Shown here: one piece after another, positions 26,001-39,200 of the stretch | Layout: each line of letters opens with the position of its first letter | How positions within the stretch are numbered: position 1 is the stretch's first letter | Position numbers and translations under genes: made by a program | The notes under the pieces: model-generated | What the model was told of the DNA's origin: nothing | What the model saw: the letters and a program-made list of their open reading frames with translations, nothing else | Database searches by the model: none | Source: Larus michahellis | Lineage: Eukaryota > Chordata > Aves > Charadriiformes > Laridae | Assembly (NCBI RefSeq): GCF_964199755.1 | Contig: NC_133903.1 | Coordinates: 56,612,739 to 56,676,738, forward strand | Length of the DNA stretch: 64,000 nucleotides | Reading direction: 5' to 3'

Positions 26001-27856
26001 TATGTACTATAAAAGGTGCTAATATTTCAAAGATTTCTTGAGTTTCAAATAGTCTTAAGTGTCAATATTTGAAGATTTAAGATCCCTCACACCCGAGTCC
26101 CAGGGGGCGGCTCTGCCCTGCGGGGAGGAGATGTCCCCGGCGCGGCGGCCTGCGCTGGGCAGGGGTGGGGGATGCCGCGGTGGAGCCGGGTCTGAAGCAT
26201 CACCAGCCTGCGACGTCCTGGGCTGGGTCAGCTCTCAGCCACTGGCCATTCCCACCCCAAAACCTCCCCTGCTGTCGTCCTCGGCATGTGGGCTTCATCC
26301 CAGCGCCGGCGGAACATCCCTCTGGCTGCGGGCTGATGCACGGTCCTTAGTGGTGAGACTGGTCCAGGCTCCCTGGTGGTGAGTGCCCTCGGAGGGGACT
26401 GGAGGCGTCTGCGTGTTGCACGGATCTCGTGGTGGGAGAGACGGGGAAGCTGGCAGGACGGGACAAAACCTTGCCCAAATGTGGGCAAAGTCCTTCCAGG
26501 CATGTTTTAGGCTCTGCTCTTTAAAGCCTGCTCACGTTCAGAGCCAGGGAATGGCAAACACATCAGGCAAAATTCAACTGACTCCGACCTGTCATATAAA
26601 ACCCCAAGTGTTGGGAATTACTTCTTCATACTATAAAGTCACTCTAAAATGGGGTGCATACTTCTTTTCCTCTGCAAGCCCAAGAGCCTTTATGAATGCT
26701 GAATTTATTTTTCCTAATGGACGCATGTAATAACTGTGACTCCCCTCTGCGCAAACAGCCCGTGTGTTGAAGGGCGGACAAGGTTTGTTAAATCGGTCTG
26801 TTTACAGAAAGCCATGATAGCCAGGGCTGCCAGCCTTTGCTACAATTCATCATCAAAACAAAGCGGCCCAAAATATAAATACATTGTCTTTTATAAAATG
26901 CATTTGAACATATTTAACATATTTTATATTCAAAGAAGTTCTTTTATGTTCTGCAGCGGACCAAAGGGAGGGCTGAGCTCCTGCGCATCCCCTGCCAGCA
27001 TCGCATCGGGCCCTCGAGGCTGCTCTCTGCCTGAAGGCAACGCCGGCAGGGACGAGCGGGGTGAACTCAGAGTTAATTCTCCTTTGGACTTTGTTCCTGA
27101 AAAATTTGAAAGGTTCAGAGGGCAACCAGAGCGCGATGAAGCCAGCCAGGGGACTGCCACCGGCTGGGCTCCACCAGAAATGGCTTGGATCTACGGAGTG
27201 AACCGCACGCCGTCAGCCCCTGCCGGCCTTCGGAGGGCTCGTGCAGCCGGGGCTCCTGCTTTCACCCTGCCTGGGACAGCCCTGGGCACCCCCGCGCCCC
27301 AGCGGCTCTCTTCATAATGCAGTTAAATCCCGGCAAAATGGGAAGTTTCTCTTTGCGATTCCCAGGAGGAATGGAAACACGGAAGAAAACGGAGCACGGG
27401 GGTGTTTGGCTAAAAGAGACCCAGGGTGAGTGTTGCAGGGTGTGCAGCCCAGCAGCGGCGTCACCATCAGGCACCTGCTTGGTCCTGATGGCGGCAGTGC
27501 TGGGGAAGGGACAAATTCTCCCCCACAGGGGACACCGGCCATCCATCTCCGGGGGTACAACCTCGGGACAACCCTGACCCTCCTGAGCACAGCCCCCGCG
27601 ACGGTGCCCACGCTTCCACCCGGAAAACCTGGGAAACCATCAAAGCAGCAGCCGGTTAATTTATAAACGGTTGTTCTCAAGTGAAATGGCAGCAGAATAA
27701 TAATGCAGAGAAAGGAGCTGGGGCTCAGCCGGCCGTCTCAAAGTAGGAATCTCAGGAGTGTTAACACCAGGGAGCTACACGGTGACCTGAGTCCCCATGA
27801 AGCGGCGGCGTCCCGCAGGACCCAGCCTGTAAATACCTTTCCGGTCCCATGGCTTT
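23015..27856. other. Non-coding DNA, nothing recognised
   Basis: Mixed composition with a poly(A) tract near 23.2 kb. Chance frames at 24606-25169 and 26736-27317 lack domains. I looked for PTGER3-like alternative tail exons on the minus strand and did not recognise any. Confidence 0.55.
23226..23246. repeat. Poly(A) tract
   Basis: A run of about 21 A follows directly after a CTTTAC segment. No recognisable retrotransposon body precedes it, so I list it only as a homopolymer. Confidence 0.85.
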
Positions 27857-27965
27857 GAGCAGCCTGGGCTGGTGGGAGGTGTCCCTGCCCAGGGCAGGGG
27901 GGGAACTGGATGGGCTTTAAGGTCCCTTCCAACCCAAACCAGTCTGTGGTTCTATGATTCTATGA
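27857..27965 (+). mobile_element. Short CR1 3' end
   Basis: This is a short 5'-truncated copy starting in the CAGCCTGGGCTGGTGGGAGG segment and ending with TTCTATGATTCTATGAA. It has the same subfamily motifs as the copies at 10.9 and 22.8 kb. Confidence 0.85.
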
Positions 27966-28969
27966 ACTTCATTTGCTCTCGCCCAGGAGGGCCCGACGTG
28001 GGGCCACGGAGCCCCAGAGCCATGGGTGACACTGCAAAGGGACCCCAGCCCACACCACCGTGCTCGGCATCGCTGCAGCCCTGCACGGCTCTTTGGGTAT
28101 GTCGCAAGAGATGCTCCACCCGTAATTCGTTTTCAGTCTGTTCGGTACAAAGAGCGTCCCCTTTTCTGTTGAAGCATCCACATATGAAGTTGTTCGTAGA
28201 ATCTTAGACCCCCTCTGCTCCCCAGCAGTGAAAGATTTCAATGCAGCAATCGCTGCTGATGGCCAGCTGCTCACATTTGCATGCTAACTGATAAAAATTA
28301 AGTGATGGTGAGCATTTCCAGTTCTGCGGTGTCATGCTAGGTCGGAAAAATTCAAATAAAGGTGCTTTTGATTAGCTGCAGAGCCCCGATTCCAGGGTTT
28401 CCATACCGAGTGTTGAGGTGAGCTCCGGTGCCCGCGGCCGGGCTCTGCCCCAGATGCAGGAGAGGTTTATTTACACCATAAACAGGGCTCTGCCCCACGG
28501 CTCCCGCCCACGGGACACTTTACAAGGACTCCTTTTTCCAGGAGAGTGTCCTCTACGGACAGAGCCAAGAAAAGCTGTACTTTGAACAATGAGCTTCGCT
28601 GGGCATCTCTGCCCCACGCATCAGCCCGTGGCCATTTCTCTGGGGTGCCGGTCCACACTGAAACACGGCACCGCCGCACGGCCATCGCCGAAAATCCACC
28701 GAGTGGTAAGAGAGCAGGCAGAGCACTGGAGATAAGGCAAAACTGCATGAAGTCTTTTCCTGTTTCTCTTCTGAAGGTCATTTACTTTAACTCGGGAGAA
28801 ACAGGTGGTGGCGTTCCAGTGGCTCGCCGCAGGAGTGCACCGTGTGCTGCCGCCGCGCTGGGTTGGGTCTGCCCGTCCCGAGGATGCTGCCAGCACATCA
28901 GTGGAGTCGCTGCTCTTCTGTATGGATCTGCTCCAGAAGCTCAAAGAGGGGAGTAAAATAATGTAAATG

Positions 28970-29601
28970 ATGTGGCCAAGATAGCCAACGGCATGCTGGC
29001 CTGTACCAGCACTAGTGTGGCCAGCAGGACGGGGGCAGTGACCGTCCCCCTGTACTGGGCACTGGCGAGGCCCCACCTCGAGGGCTGTGTCCAGTTTTGG
29101 GGGGCCCCTCGCTCCAGGAAAGACATTGAGGGGCTGGAGCGTGTCCAGAGAAGGGCGACGGAGCTGGTGAGGGGTCTGGAGCACAAGCCTTGTGAGGAGC
29201 GGCTGAGGGAGCTGGGGGTGTTCAGCCTGGAGAGAAGGGGGCTGAGGGGAGACCTGCTCGCTCTCTGCAGCTCCCTGAAAGGAGGGGGCAGCCAGGGGGG
29301 GTCGGGCTCTTCTCCCGAGGAACAGGCCATGGGACAAGAGGAAACGGCCTCAAGTTGCGCCAGGGGAGGTTTAGGATGGATATTGGGAGAAATTTCTTCA
29401 CGGAAAGGGTTGTCAAGCCTTGGCCCAGGCTGCCCAGGGCAGTGGTGGAGTCACATCCCTGGAGGGGTTGAAGAGCCGGGCAGACGTGGTGCTGAGGGAC
29501 ACGGGGTAGTGGGGGTTTGGCCAGTGCTGGGTCTATGGTTGGGCTTGATGATCTGAAAGGTCCCTTCCAAACAAAACGATTCTATGATTCCATGATTCTC
29601 T
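28970..29601 (+). mobile_element. CR1 retrotransposon with open end of the reverse-transcriptase ORF
   Basis: It covers the last part of CR1 ORF2 and the 3'UTR, ending in TTCTATGATTCCATGATTC. The plus-strand frame from 28972 encodes the familiar ORF2 C-terminal segment with [17 protein letters not shown] and [20 protein letters not shown] and stays open through it. The 5' part of the element, including the endonuclease and polymerase core, is absent, so it cannot move on its own. Confidence 0.93.
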
Positions 29602-29969
29602 GTAAAAAAGCGTGGGCCGCCCCTGGCGCGCGGGCTGTGGACGGTCGCCCGCGGGTGAGCTGCTCTCAGAGCAGGGTGCAGGACAGGATGGGATGGGTGT
29701 CAGCCTGCCGGGACGGGCATTCCTTCCGCAGCAGGTGCTTTGGCAAAGCCCAGGTAACCATTTATCGAAGGCCAGTCACTCAACAATGCTTCATGGCGCT
29801 CGGTTCGGGGAAGGGATGGGCCAGCACCCTGTGGCTCCGCTGGCCAGGACCCGCATGGAGAGGGGCCACGGCTCATGCCACGGACTGGAATTCCTGTGGG
29901 GAATTGTCCTGACATTGTGTCCCAGGCAAGAGCAACCCAGGAAACGGAGACTGGCTATTCTGCCGAACT

Positions 29970-29975
29970 TTTATT
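29970..29975 (-). terminator. PTGER3: Candidate distal poly(A) signal of PTGER3
   Basis: AATAAA on the minus strand, at the boundary between the AT-rich stretch and the GC-rich repeat-bearing DNA. Closer hexamers at 31967-31972 and 31800-31805 are alternatives and could give a shorter 3'UTR. The choice is an inference. Confidence 0.35.
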
Positions 29976-31575
29976 CTGACGGATACAACACACATTGATT
30001 TGATACACAGACAAGCTAGTTTTTAAGGCAAACAATGATGTCAAAATCGTTTTTCCATACCCTACAGTTCCCATAACACCTCTGACAGAAGTACAACAGA
30101 TTAAAACCAGTATTAGAAATACTACTTTAGTGGAATTTAAATACATCACATAAAAGTCATTATTAAAGAAATGCAACACAAATACACCTTCCCACTCAAA
30201 CAGGTAGATGGGAAATAAAAGCTTTCATTTACGCTTAAGCTCTTTGAATTCCTTTTTGAAAGTGCGTTCCTCCAGCCAGGCCCCGCCACGGCTGGCAAAC
30301 AGTGCTTAAACTCCTTTTCTGTAAACAAATTAAAAGCAGACGTTTTTTCCCATGTTCTGATATTTAAAGTAGCTTCTTCATATTCCCGCACCCAGAGAGG
30401 GACAGAACTGCCTTTTTCCAACTGTAAAAGTCAGTGTCCTGTTTCACTAAGAAAAGGCACGGCGTAACAGAATTACTCGCAGTGAGCCGAAGTGAAACCC
30501 CCCGGCACTTGGGACCAAGGAGCCCGAGCGCGGCTCCCCGAGAACCGAAGCAGGGCCCTTCCCACAGCCGAGGTCAGGCCACGGCACCCCCGAGCTCTTC
30601 TCTCACTCCACCTCCTGCACTGATTGTGCACAGGGGAAACCAGACCCTCCTCCTGCCGGTGAAAAAGAGCGGATCAAAGGGGATTGATTCCCTCTTCCTC
30701 GCAGAACGTCTCCCGCGGTGCCCGCGCAGGGTCCCAGACGAGCCGCGCGCTCTGCGAGTGCCGCTGCTCAGAAATGTCTCCACCAAGAATGACTCAGTCC
30801 AATTGCTAAGGTCACCCCGACATATTTTACAAGCGACTGGGTTTGTTTATTTGTTTTAAAAAGCTAACGTACATAAACTGAACAATACCAATCCTCTGGG
30901 CAGCACAACAGGCTTTTAATATTCCAAAATAACTTAAAAAAAACGGATGAATCTTGCAAGGCACTTTTTCAAAGAGAAGGAATACGATTTTAATTTTGCC
31001 GTGTTCCCCCCAGTGCTGATTAGTAAATGAAGCGGGGCGAGCAGCCCCGTTGCCGTGCAGGCTCCCCGCGGGCTCGGCGCAGCCCGAGGGACGCAGGCGA
31101 CTCCTAACTGAAAGAGGAATTTAGCCCATTAAATTGAAGACGGCGATGAGTACCGCTAACCAACGGCAGTGCCTCGCAAAATGTGCCGCTGGGCTTTTAG
31201 GCTGGCTCGTGAATTCAAGTAAGACGTTGGCTTTTAGGCTGCACTCGAACGCCACCCAGGTAAAATTTGATTTATGTAGACAGCAGCTTCTGCTGTCAGA
31301 TTAATTATTTCTGTTTGACTGATATGAAGACAAGGAATTAGGCAATGCGGCAGCAGAACAAGAAAAGTGAGTAGCCAGTTTCTCTTTTGAGTAGTTACTT
31401 TTATAAACGAAGGAAGAGAAGTAAAAATAAAGGTTCCGTGCAAGAAATTCCTAGCAGATGCAGGATGACACTTGCCTTTACGGCCCCTGAATTCAGTACT
31501 CTATGGCACATAGTATCTGGTGTACAACTACACGATATACTGTGTTTTATTGTGTTTCCACCTAATTTCACCCAT

Positions 31576-31623
31576 GAGGCCAGGAAACAGGAGACGTTAG
31601 AGGCCACGAAACAGGAGACGTTA
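31576..31623. repeat. 24-base tandem duplication
   Basis: Two adjacent copies of a 24-base unit containing GAAACAGGAGACGTTA differ at a single base. The repeat lies in the probable PTGER3 3'UTR. Confidence 0.9.
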
Positions 31624-32913
31624 GAGGCTAACACCTACAAAAGGGTGAAGAAAACGAGGAAAAAATGTAGCCCCTTTAAAAACAAACTTCAGATGTGACA
31701 CAAATGGATTAGAACTCAAGTTTTCTAATAAAACCTGAAAGTTACTTGGGGGAAAGATCTGACTAACACACACACTTCTACCCACCTCTTCCAGTCTGCT
31801 TTATTTTAAAAATTCCCACAGCTGCCATATCTCTCAAATTTGTCTTTTTGGAGGAAAGAAGAAATAAAGCATTTTGGGGTACTATTTTGGCCACTTTACA
31901 GGACATTTTAGTAATGAAGACGTTTTGAGTGGCATCCCCATTACTTAAAAATCATCTGATGTTCATTTTATTCCTGGACACGTGCATTTCCAAATAAAAC
32001 AACTCATATGAACACAGCATTTTTGGCTTTGTAAACCTTTGCCATTAACCTACAGGAAGAACATTTACCGCCTCTTACCTGTTTATCACCCTCTCCATCT
32101 GCTCAAAGTAGTTTTATAGTGTGCTTGGCAAACAGCAATTCTTGTTACGCCTGGGTATTTCACAGGCTGCTATTTAAAAAAAAAAATCACAGCTTCCTCC
32201 CTTGTGCTGTTTGTCCCAGTGCTACATCCTCCTCCTCCTCCGCAGACGAGCTCACTTTAGCATCCACACAGAACAAGTATTTATCGGGACTAAGCCATGT
32301 GCCACGAGACTCGTGCTACTTTCAAAGAGAGTGACACGCCAGCATTGGTACAACACCATCTTTTCAGTTTTAAACCACTGAAATCCAAATAAAGTCTCCT
32401 AACTTTGGCTTCCTTTAATCCTTGTATTTTTTGCCCCTTTCTTCCCTTGTCCCTCCAGAAAAAAAGGAGGAAGAAGGACTCTCTGAAGTAGATAATCTTA
32501 GTATTAATATACATATAGGAGTGGGTATCTTCAGTAATTTAATGTGTTGAACCTGTTCCACGTGTCCCCTGATCGGAAAACCATTTTTTCTACCTTAATG
32601 CAGGAAAATTCCCTCCAAACTCTATTTTCGGCACACAAACCGTCATGTTCTGCAGCTCATGCAGAATATGCACGTTCTGCAGTTATGAATGGCAAGAACA
32701 ACAGAATGTAGAAACAAAACCAATTCCTTCCTCTGTATTTGAGAATTTTTGGCACATTGGATAAATAATCACTCGGCACTATAAGGTCACTCAGCAATAC
32801 CATTTTCAGCGGTTTACGCAGATGCTAACATGTTACAGATACCCCAATTCACAGTAAGATTTAAAACTGCTCGTTGGCAAAAGCAGCTCCCATGCAAATG
32901 GATCAGTGCTCCT

Positions 32914-33201
32914 TCAGGCCGTTGTCCGTCGGATTTCCTCCGACAAGGTGATGGATCTCTCCTTCCACTCATTGTTGGAGCACTTGGAGACAGCGTTGGC
33001 TGCTTGACAGAACTTCTGGAGGAGGATCTTTCTGAGCAGCAGGTAAACCCAGGGATCCAGTATCTGGTTTAGCGAGGCCAAACGCACAGCCGTCAGGAAG
33101 AAATTGCATTCCTTGTGCAGTTCCGAGCCTTGGGCTTCACCCAAGAACCCCTTGCAGTGTTCAAAGGATGTGTGGCTGAAGATCATCTTCAACATCGTTA
33201 T
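32914..33201 (-). CDS. PTGER3: PTGER3 coding exon 2 (TM6 end, TM7, C-terminal tail)
   Basis: This exon has 288 bases including the stop at 32916-32914. The acceptor reads CCTTAG before ATAACGATG. It encodes the end of TM6, extracellular loop 3, TM7 with [12 protein letters not shown], the helix-8 segment [10 protein letters not shown], and a 29-residue Ser/Arg/Glu-rich tail ending in RRTTA. In mammals an alternative donor sits just after the codon for the Gln of KFCQ. Here that junction reads CAA then GCA, with no GT, so the tail appears to be read straight through. Confidence 0.95.
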   Translation of the reverse strand: MTMLKMIFSHTSFEHCKGFLGEAQGSELHKECNFFLTAVRLASLNQILDPWVYLLLRKILLQKFCQAANAVSKCSNNEWKERSITLSEEIRRTTA

Positions 33202-36200
33202 CTAAGGAAAGTTAGGAGGAAAAAGCAATGTATGTTAAGAGACCGTTATCTGTATATCACTGTATGCAAATACCCCTAAAGGCAAAATCCTGTCAAATAT
33301 TTTTCTTCCCTCGTCCGATTCAAACTGTGATCAGAGCAAATGAGCACTGAGAGCAGCTCGGCTTTTGTGTGTGTGTGTGTGAAACGAGTGATACATGTGA
33401 TACTTTTCAGCTATCATCACGTTTATTTATAGATCTCACACTAAGACAAGGCAGCACATGCTGCTGCCTGGCCTGAGACACAAGAGAAAGCCACGTGCTG
33501 AGTCACAGAGGTTCAAGACGGCCTTGGCTAGAAAGGGAAAGGATTGACCACACAGAATGGACTTCAAGGGACTCATTTTATCGTTACCATATTATCATAA
33601 TTACGAGGAACAGCCGAGTAACTCATGATGAGTAGAGCTCTTCAAAACTATGTTATGAACAGTAAATGTCAGAAAAAAGAATCTGAAATACAAAAATGTT
33701 TTCAGGTTTTTTTGAAGTTAAAATGTTTTATTCTATGACTTCTAAATTTTAGAATTTGATTTTAAGGTAAACTCTTCTACTTATGAACTGAGCCAGATTA
33801 AAAGAAAAAGGTTAATAAAGGTGTGTTAGGCTATGAGTCAAGAAAACAGAAAACAAATCTTTTTCTTTTCTCAAAAGCCACAGACGGCATTTTGTGTTCC
33901 CCTGACCTCGATGTCCTCCTTTTCCCCCTCAGCTCAGCTCCCCAGTGAACACAGCGACAGCTTTAGGCATCTGTTTTGCACAGCGTCCGAACTGGTATGA
34001 CCCAGAGACACTATTTACACTGCAGAATGCTTCATACACGGAGAACTTCCCGTAACTGATGTCTCCCACACCTCGCAACACAGACCAGCAGTCTGTTCAT
34101 ATACTAACATACACCCATGGGAAATAAGAATCACGTTTTTAAAGATGTCAGACATATAATTTTCCATCGCTTAGTCGGTATCTGTTGTCTAAAGTTTTCT
34201 CCAGAGCTTTCTGTACCAACTACAGCTGCTTAAAAATATATCCCTCTAGAGGCATTCAGTGGCTTCTCTACAGATCAGCTACATTAGATCCCGTATTGCA
34301 ATGTTTTTTCCCATAAACACAGGGGTCAACACGTCTCTGAGCAGGTACTTGGCATGCACCTTGCTGCCAAACGATGTGCCTATATCAGCTGCATTATGGG
34401 GAAAATACCTGTGCTCTTACACCCGGCTGTGATGCACGGTGAAGCCCTTGGGTGCTTCAGGGCAAGGAAAAAGGCAGAGCTGATGTGAGGAGGTCAGGGA
34501 AGTGCAAGCTGGCCTCCTCGCTGGGTACCGGGTCCTGCCACGGATGGAACTGTGGACCTGCCGCTTGGGAAGCCAGGGGTGGGGCCTGTGTGCTACACTC
34601 CATCCTCCGAGTCCTATGGAATGCCTCACTTTTCCGGCACAGGTCCTTTTTCTGCTTGCAAATCTCTTCTGGGCAGGACTTGAAGACCTTGACGGTCTGA
34701 ATTTACTGTCTGGAAATCCTGCCGAATTGAGGTGCAGTAGGTCCGCACATTTTGATGTGTCTACTGTGTATGTCAAAGAGATGGATGCCTACGCACAGGG
34801 GCTCTGATGTCTGACGCACATCTAATTCACTGCCTTTGCAAAGGCCAGCGGTACCAGGCACTAAATAAACTGGCAGCCAGTCCTGGAAACAGCCTGAGGG
34901 ACGAGACGCGCAGACCATTATCCGCAGCCCTGTCCAACTTCTTGACTTCAGCCTTTCGAAAGAACTGAGACGCTCTGCACCAGCTGCACCACGAGCCGAG
35001 CGATCCCAGCCCAGGCTTTCCCACAGAAGGCTGTCTTCAGAGCCGTGTCACCCAGAGAGGTCACAGCTGGACCACTGCTGTCCCCAGAAACTGGGACAGT
35101 CACAGCAAGAGTGACCAGGACAAGAGGATACGGGGGAGGATTTTTCCATTCAAAGGGATATTCTGGGTGCCAGATCAATAACCACGTGTTGACCTTGGAA
35201 AGACTTAGATGAGGCCGGAAGGCAGGGCACTCGGACAGCAAAGTAGAATTGTTTTTGTTTCTTTAAATAGAAGCAGTTGAGGATTCCATCCACTACATTT
35301 AATTTAAATAAGAATGAAAATAAGTAACCGTTGGTAGAGCTTTTCAAAAATACAGATAGATACAGATCCAGACCACAACAAACAGCCACTTGTGCACCAG
35401 AACCATACAACCACAATCCCACCACTTCCTCTGCCACCTCCGGCTGTTTGGGACACTGTCACTGTCACCGTCACTGCCCGGCCCGTGCTGCAGCACCTGC
35501 CTCCTGTGCCCACCGGAGCCCGGCACAGCAGGGCTGGCAGCATCACCGTGCCGTGAGGAGCAGCAGCACCACATGAATGCGCTGTGCCCACCTTACAGTC
35601 GAGGGAAACCACCTCCCGTCTGGCCTTCCCAGTATTGGCGTTACTTTCTCCCAGCTCAGCTCTTCCTTTGGGAACTCTGCAATGACCCTTGTTTTGCAGA
35701 CCTTCTTATCCTGTTCTTTTGTTAGCAAATCCATGGGGCTACAAAAATATCAGGCTAATAAAACACATTTCCCAAGCAGGCAACCGCTGCTTATTTTTGA
35801 TGTTATTACATAATATTCCTTTACCGGAATACTTGTTGGACCAACAATTGCCCTACTGGAAATTTTATTTGTTAGACATCCTTAGAGGCTGTTTATCATG
35901 GCCTGTACTGGTCTTCTAAATGAATTTAAAAAAAGACTGCAAAAGGTAAAGAAACAACATCCGGTGGAATAAAGTCAATGGAACTACACAATTTATGCCA
36001 ATAAAAAATATGGCTCAAAATGCATATAGTAATAAAGTTGATAACTGTATTTATTCAATTAGAGTAGATAAAACTTTACTGTTATCACTGAATGTAGTTC
36101 TGTAATAATATTAAACCTCCACTCGCCTGGTTTTCAAATGTACAACCAAAGACAAGATGCTTTTTGTGAGATATCTATACGGTGTTTTGAATGAAGATGG

Positions 36201-39200
36201 ATTGTAGTACCCAAGAACTTTTTGGGGTTGTTTCCTAGGCTCCCAGCTGGCAGCCATCGCTGTGATACATCGGCAGTGGCTTAACCTTACATGGGCGGCC
36301 CGTGTTACCTCGGGGACTCCCAGGCAGCTCACTATTATATTGCAAAGAGTTTAGAACAAACTTCCATTGTAGTTAGGGAAAAAAAAAAGGCAAAAACTTT
36401 CCAAAAATATTTGTCCAGTTTTAGAAACAATGTCAGAACCTGCTGCTATATGCAGCAAAAGATGGAGAATAAAACAGCTGATGTGCTTAAAGGTGCATAT
36501 TTTTCAGCCAAGCCAGAGCTGAGTGTCTGGTCTGGAACGTAGGGTGAGAATCTGATGGGAAATTCCTGGTCCCAGACTGCAAAGTCTTTCCTTGAGAAAG
36601 CTTCCAAAAAAACAAATGTGTTTTCTATGCATCATGAAGACATGAGGATTCATCCTCTTACAATGCTTCTCCTCTCCCATCAGCCCTCATCTGTTGCTTC
36701 AATAATTCTCTCGCACATAAAGAAGCGAGCTGCAGAAGGAACAGAGGATGCTCCTGATGAAATGCCAACAGTGGCTGTGGTGAGTGAACTGTGGAAAGCC
36801 ACGATGGAGAGGATATGATTTTCCCCTGTAATGACTACCAATACCTACAGTCATGTACCATCTTGTTTTAAAATCAAAATTATAATTTTGTGACATTAAA
36901 TTTTTAGGGCTCTCTTCCGCCGCCGCTGATGAAGCTGAGGCTGAACAAGAGACTTCGGTTTCAGCAGGCCAAATGCCATTACAGACTCCGCTGGTGGACC
37001 CCAAAGCAGAACTTCCCATTGCCCAGCATGGGCATGGATTCCTTTTTTAAAGTAGAAATACTGCCTGTCGCAGGCAAAGCTAAGGCAAGGCCAGCATCCG
37101 CACCGGCTTAACCTTGGCTCTGCCCCTCGCTGTAACTGCTCGTCCATCGGATTGACAGTAATTCAGAAAGGATCCCAGTTATATGGCACCTGACGATCTA
37201 CCTTTATTAGTGACCTTCTTGCAGTAGGGCAATGCAGCACCTCCTGGTGTGCACAGACCACAGAGGGATCGCTATGTCCTGGGGAAAACTGTTTCTCGGA
37301 GCCGGCTCCGCTCCAAGGCCATGCTGGTTTCTGCACCGCACGTCTGGCACAGGCACCAGCAGCTCAGTGGGCAGCGCTCCCCTCTGCCACCCCGCCGGGC
37401 ACTCGCCGGCATGGCAGCCTCAAGCACATCACTTCTCTGCTCCTGAGGAACATACAACAGTGAAATCATCTGCAATCCTCAGAGAATTGCTGGAGAAAGC
37501 TGAGGATTTTAATAAGAACATATTTACAGAAGGATAATCATGCGGGGAATCATGACAGGGTCCCATCAAAGTCTAGCGGGATTCCAACAAATGGGGTCTA
37601 ATTTTTTGTGACCCTATTTTGTGACAAATACAGTCCAGCAAAATCCAGTCTTTTGGCCAAACTGAATCGATCAGTACGCTGGGGCAGCTTTGAAACCGGT
37701 GGCTATTTCAGCCTCAGACGGCAGCAGAGCGTTAGTGGGAAGAGTGACTGACTCATAGAAAAGGAGACTGCTATTCTCCTTGCAGCTCAGTGATACCACT
37801 GTCTTTTTTTCTCTCTAAGTGAAGGTGCTTTCCATAGCTATGTTTTGCACACATAAAATTATTACAAAACGATATATTTTTAATAAAAATACCCGTAAAG
37901 GAGAATGTATTTAACTTCCGTCTGACAGGAGGGTTAAGGAGGAGTATTTTAATAGGAAAAGCAGCAGAACACCTGAGCATTTTGGCTTTAAATAGCCTTG
38001 AAACAACACTGTGACTGAATAATTTTGTAGCCTGGAGCTCTAGAAGAATTATTACGAGAATTCCAGTTTGTGCTGCACTGGTGTTTCTGTGCAATCAAGG
38101 AATAGCTTCCTCTGTCTTACCTCAGACTCATTTCAATCTGCTGTCAGTTTAGTTCGATGCCTATGCTCCACAGCCGAGCACCAAAATAAATAGAAGATTA
38201 GTCTGAACTGGAAACCACTTATGATAAAGCAATCTCTTATTTAAGTGGAGAGTTCTCCCAGGTTCTCCACGCTGAATTCAAGTAAGATCCCGAGTGCACA
38301 ACAAAAGGAGACAATGCCTGCATTATATATGCACTTCCTCTCTTCTACCAAATCCAGCACGAATCAAGAAAAGGCGGGACACTTCATTAAGCATTTAGAG
38401 CACAGCCACTATCGTCAGAAGTTTCACTTTTCTATTAAATCACATTTGATTTTGTCATTTTCATCAACAGATCAAGTCTAAAAATACTGTCTGTGTAGAA
38501 GGGCATTGTTTACCTAATAGTAATAGTTGTCAGAATCTTTTAGTTCTCAGTTATAAAACTAAGATTTCTTTTTAAAAAAAAAAAAACACAAAAATATCTT
38601 CTGAAAATCCCTGGACTCCTGTTTCAGCTAAATTTCTTAAAACTGCTAAATGATGCAGCTACAGGTTAAATGAGCTCTACAATCTGGCTTTCACTGAAAA
38701 GGCACTTGCATTACTCCATGGTCACTCCTCCAAAAATCTGGCCTCTTATTCCCAATTCATACTTTGCAGTTGTACAGAAAACACTGAAGCGTAGCTCGTA
38801 TAAATAAGCTCCTCTAGTCATGGCTCTTGATTTCAAGACTGTGAAGACTGGAGAGCATGCTGACCGGACAGAGAAGCTTTGCAGAACTCCACACAACAAG
38901 TTATATGTTTTCAACTGTCGGTGCGGCAGAGGGAAGCGAGCTGTTGAGGAAGTCCCTCTGGGTGACGGCTGTGTCCCCTGGTGGGGCAGCACTGCCCCAC
39001 ACCATTGCAGGAGACATGCAGAGGGCTGGCAGCCAGCGTCCCTTCAGATGGCCCTGCCCGGCACTCGCAGCGTCGGGCTCCTCGCCAGGGAGGCAGCTGA
39101 CCTTCCGTGGCCAGACCTCCAAGAAGCCCTGCTCTCTCTTACCAGCTCCCCCAGTGCTTTCTGGAGGTGTCAGCATTGTTTACAACAGGCTCCGCTCTGT

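Larger units (their letters stand above)
29950..32913 (-). other. PTGER3: Probable PTGER3 3' untranslated region
   Basis: Downstream of the PTGER3 stop the sequence is AT-rich, has no convincing ORF and no CR1, and changes abruptly to GC-rich, CR1-bearing DNA below about 29.95 kb. Minus-strand AATAAA hexamers (TTTATT on the plus strand) occur at 31967-31972, 31800-31805, 30846-30851 and 29970-29975. The last fits the composition boundary and would give a 3'UTR of about 2.9 kb. The end is inferred and no transcript evidence is available. Confidence 0.5.
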
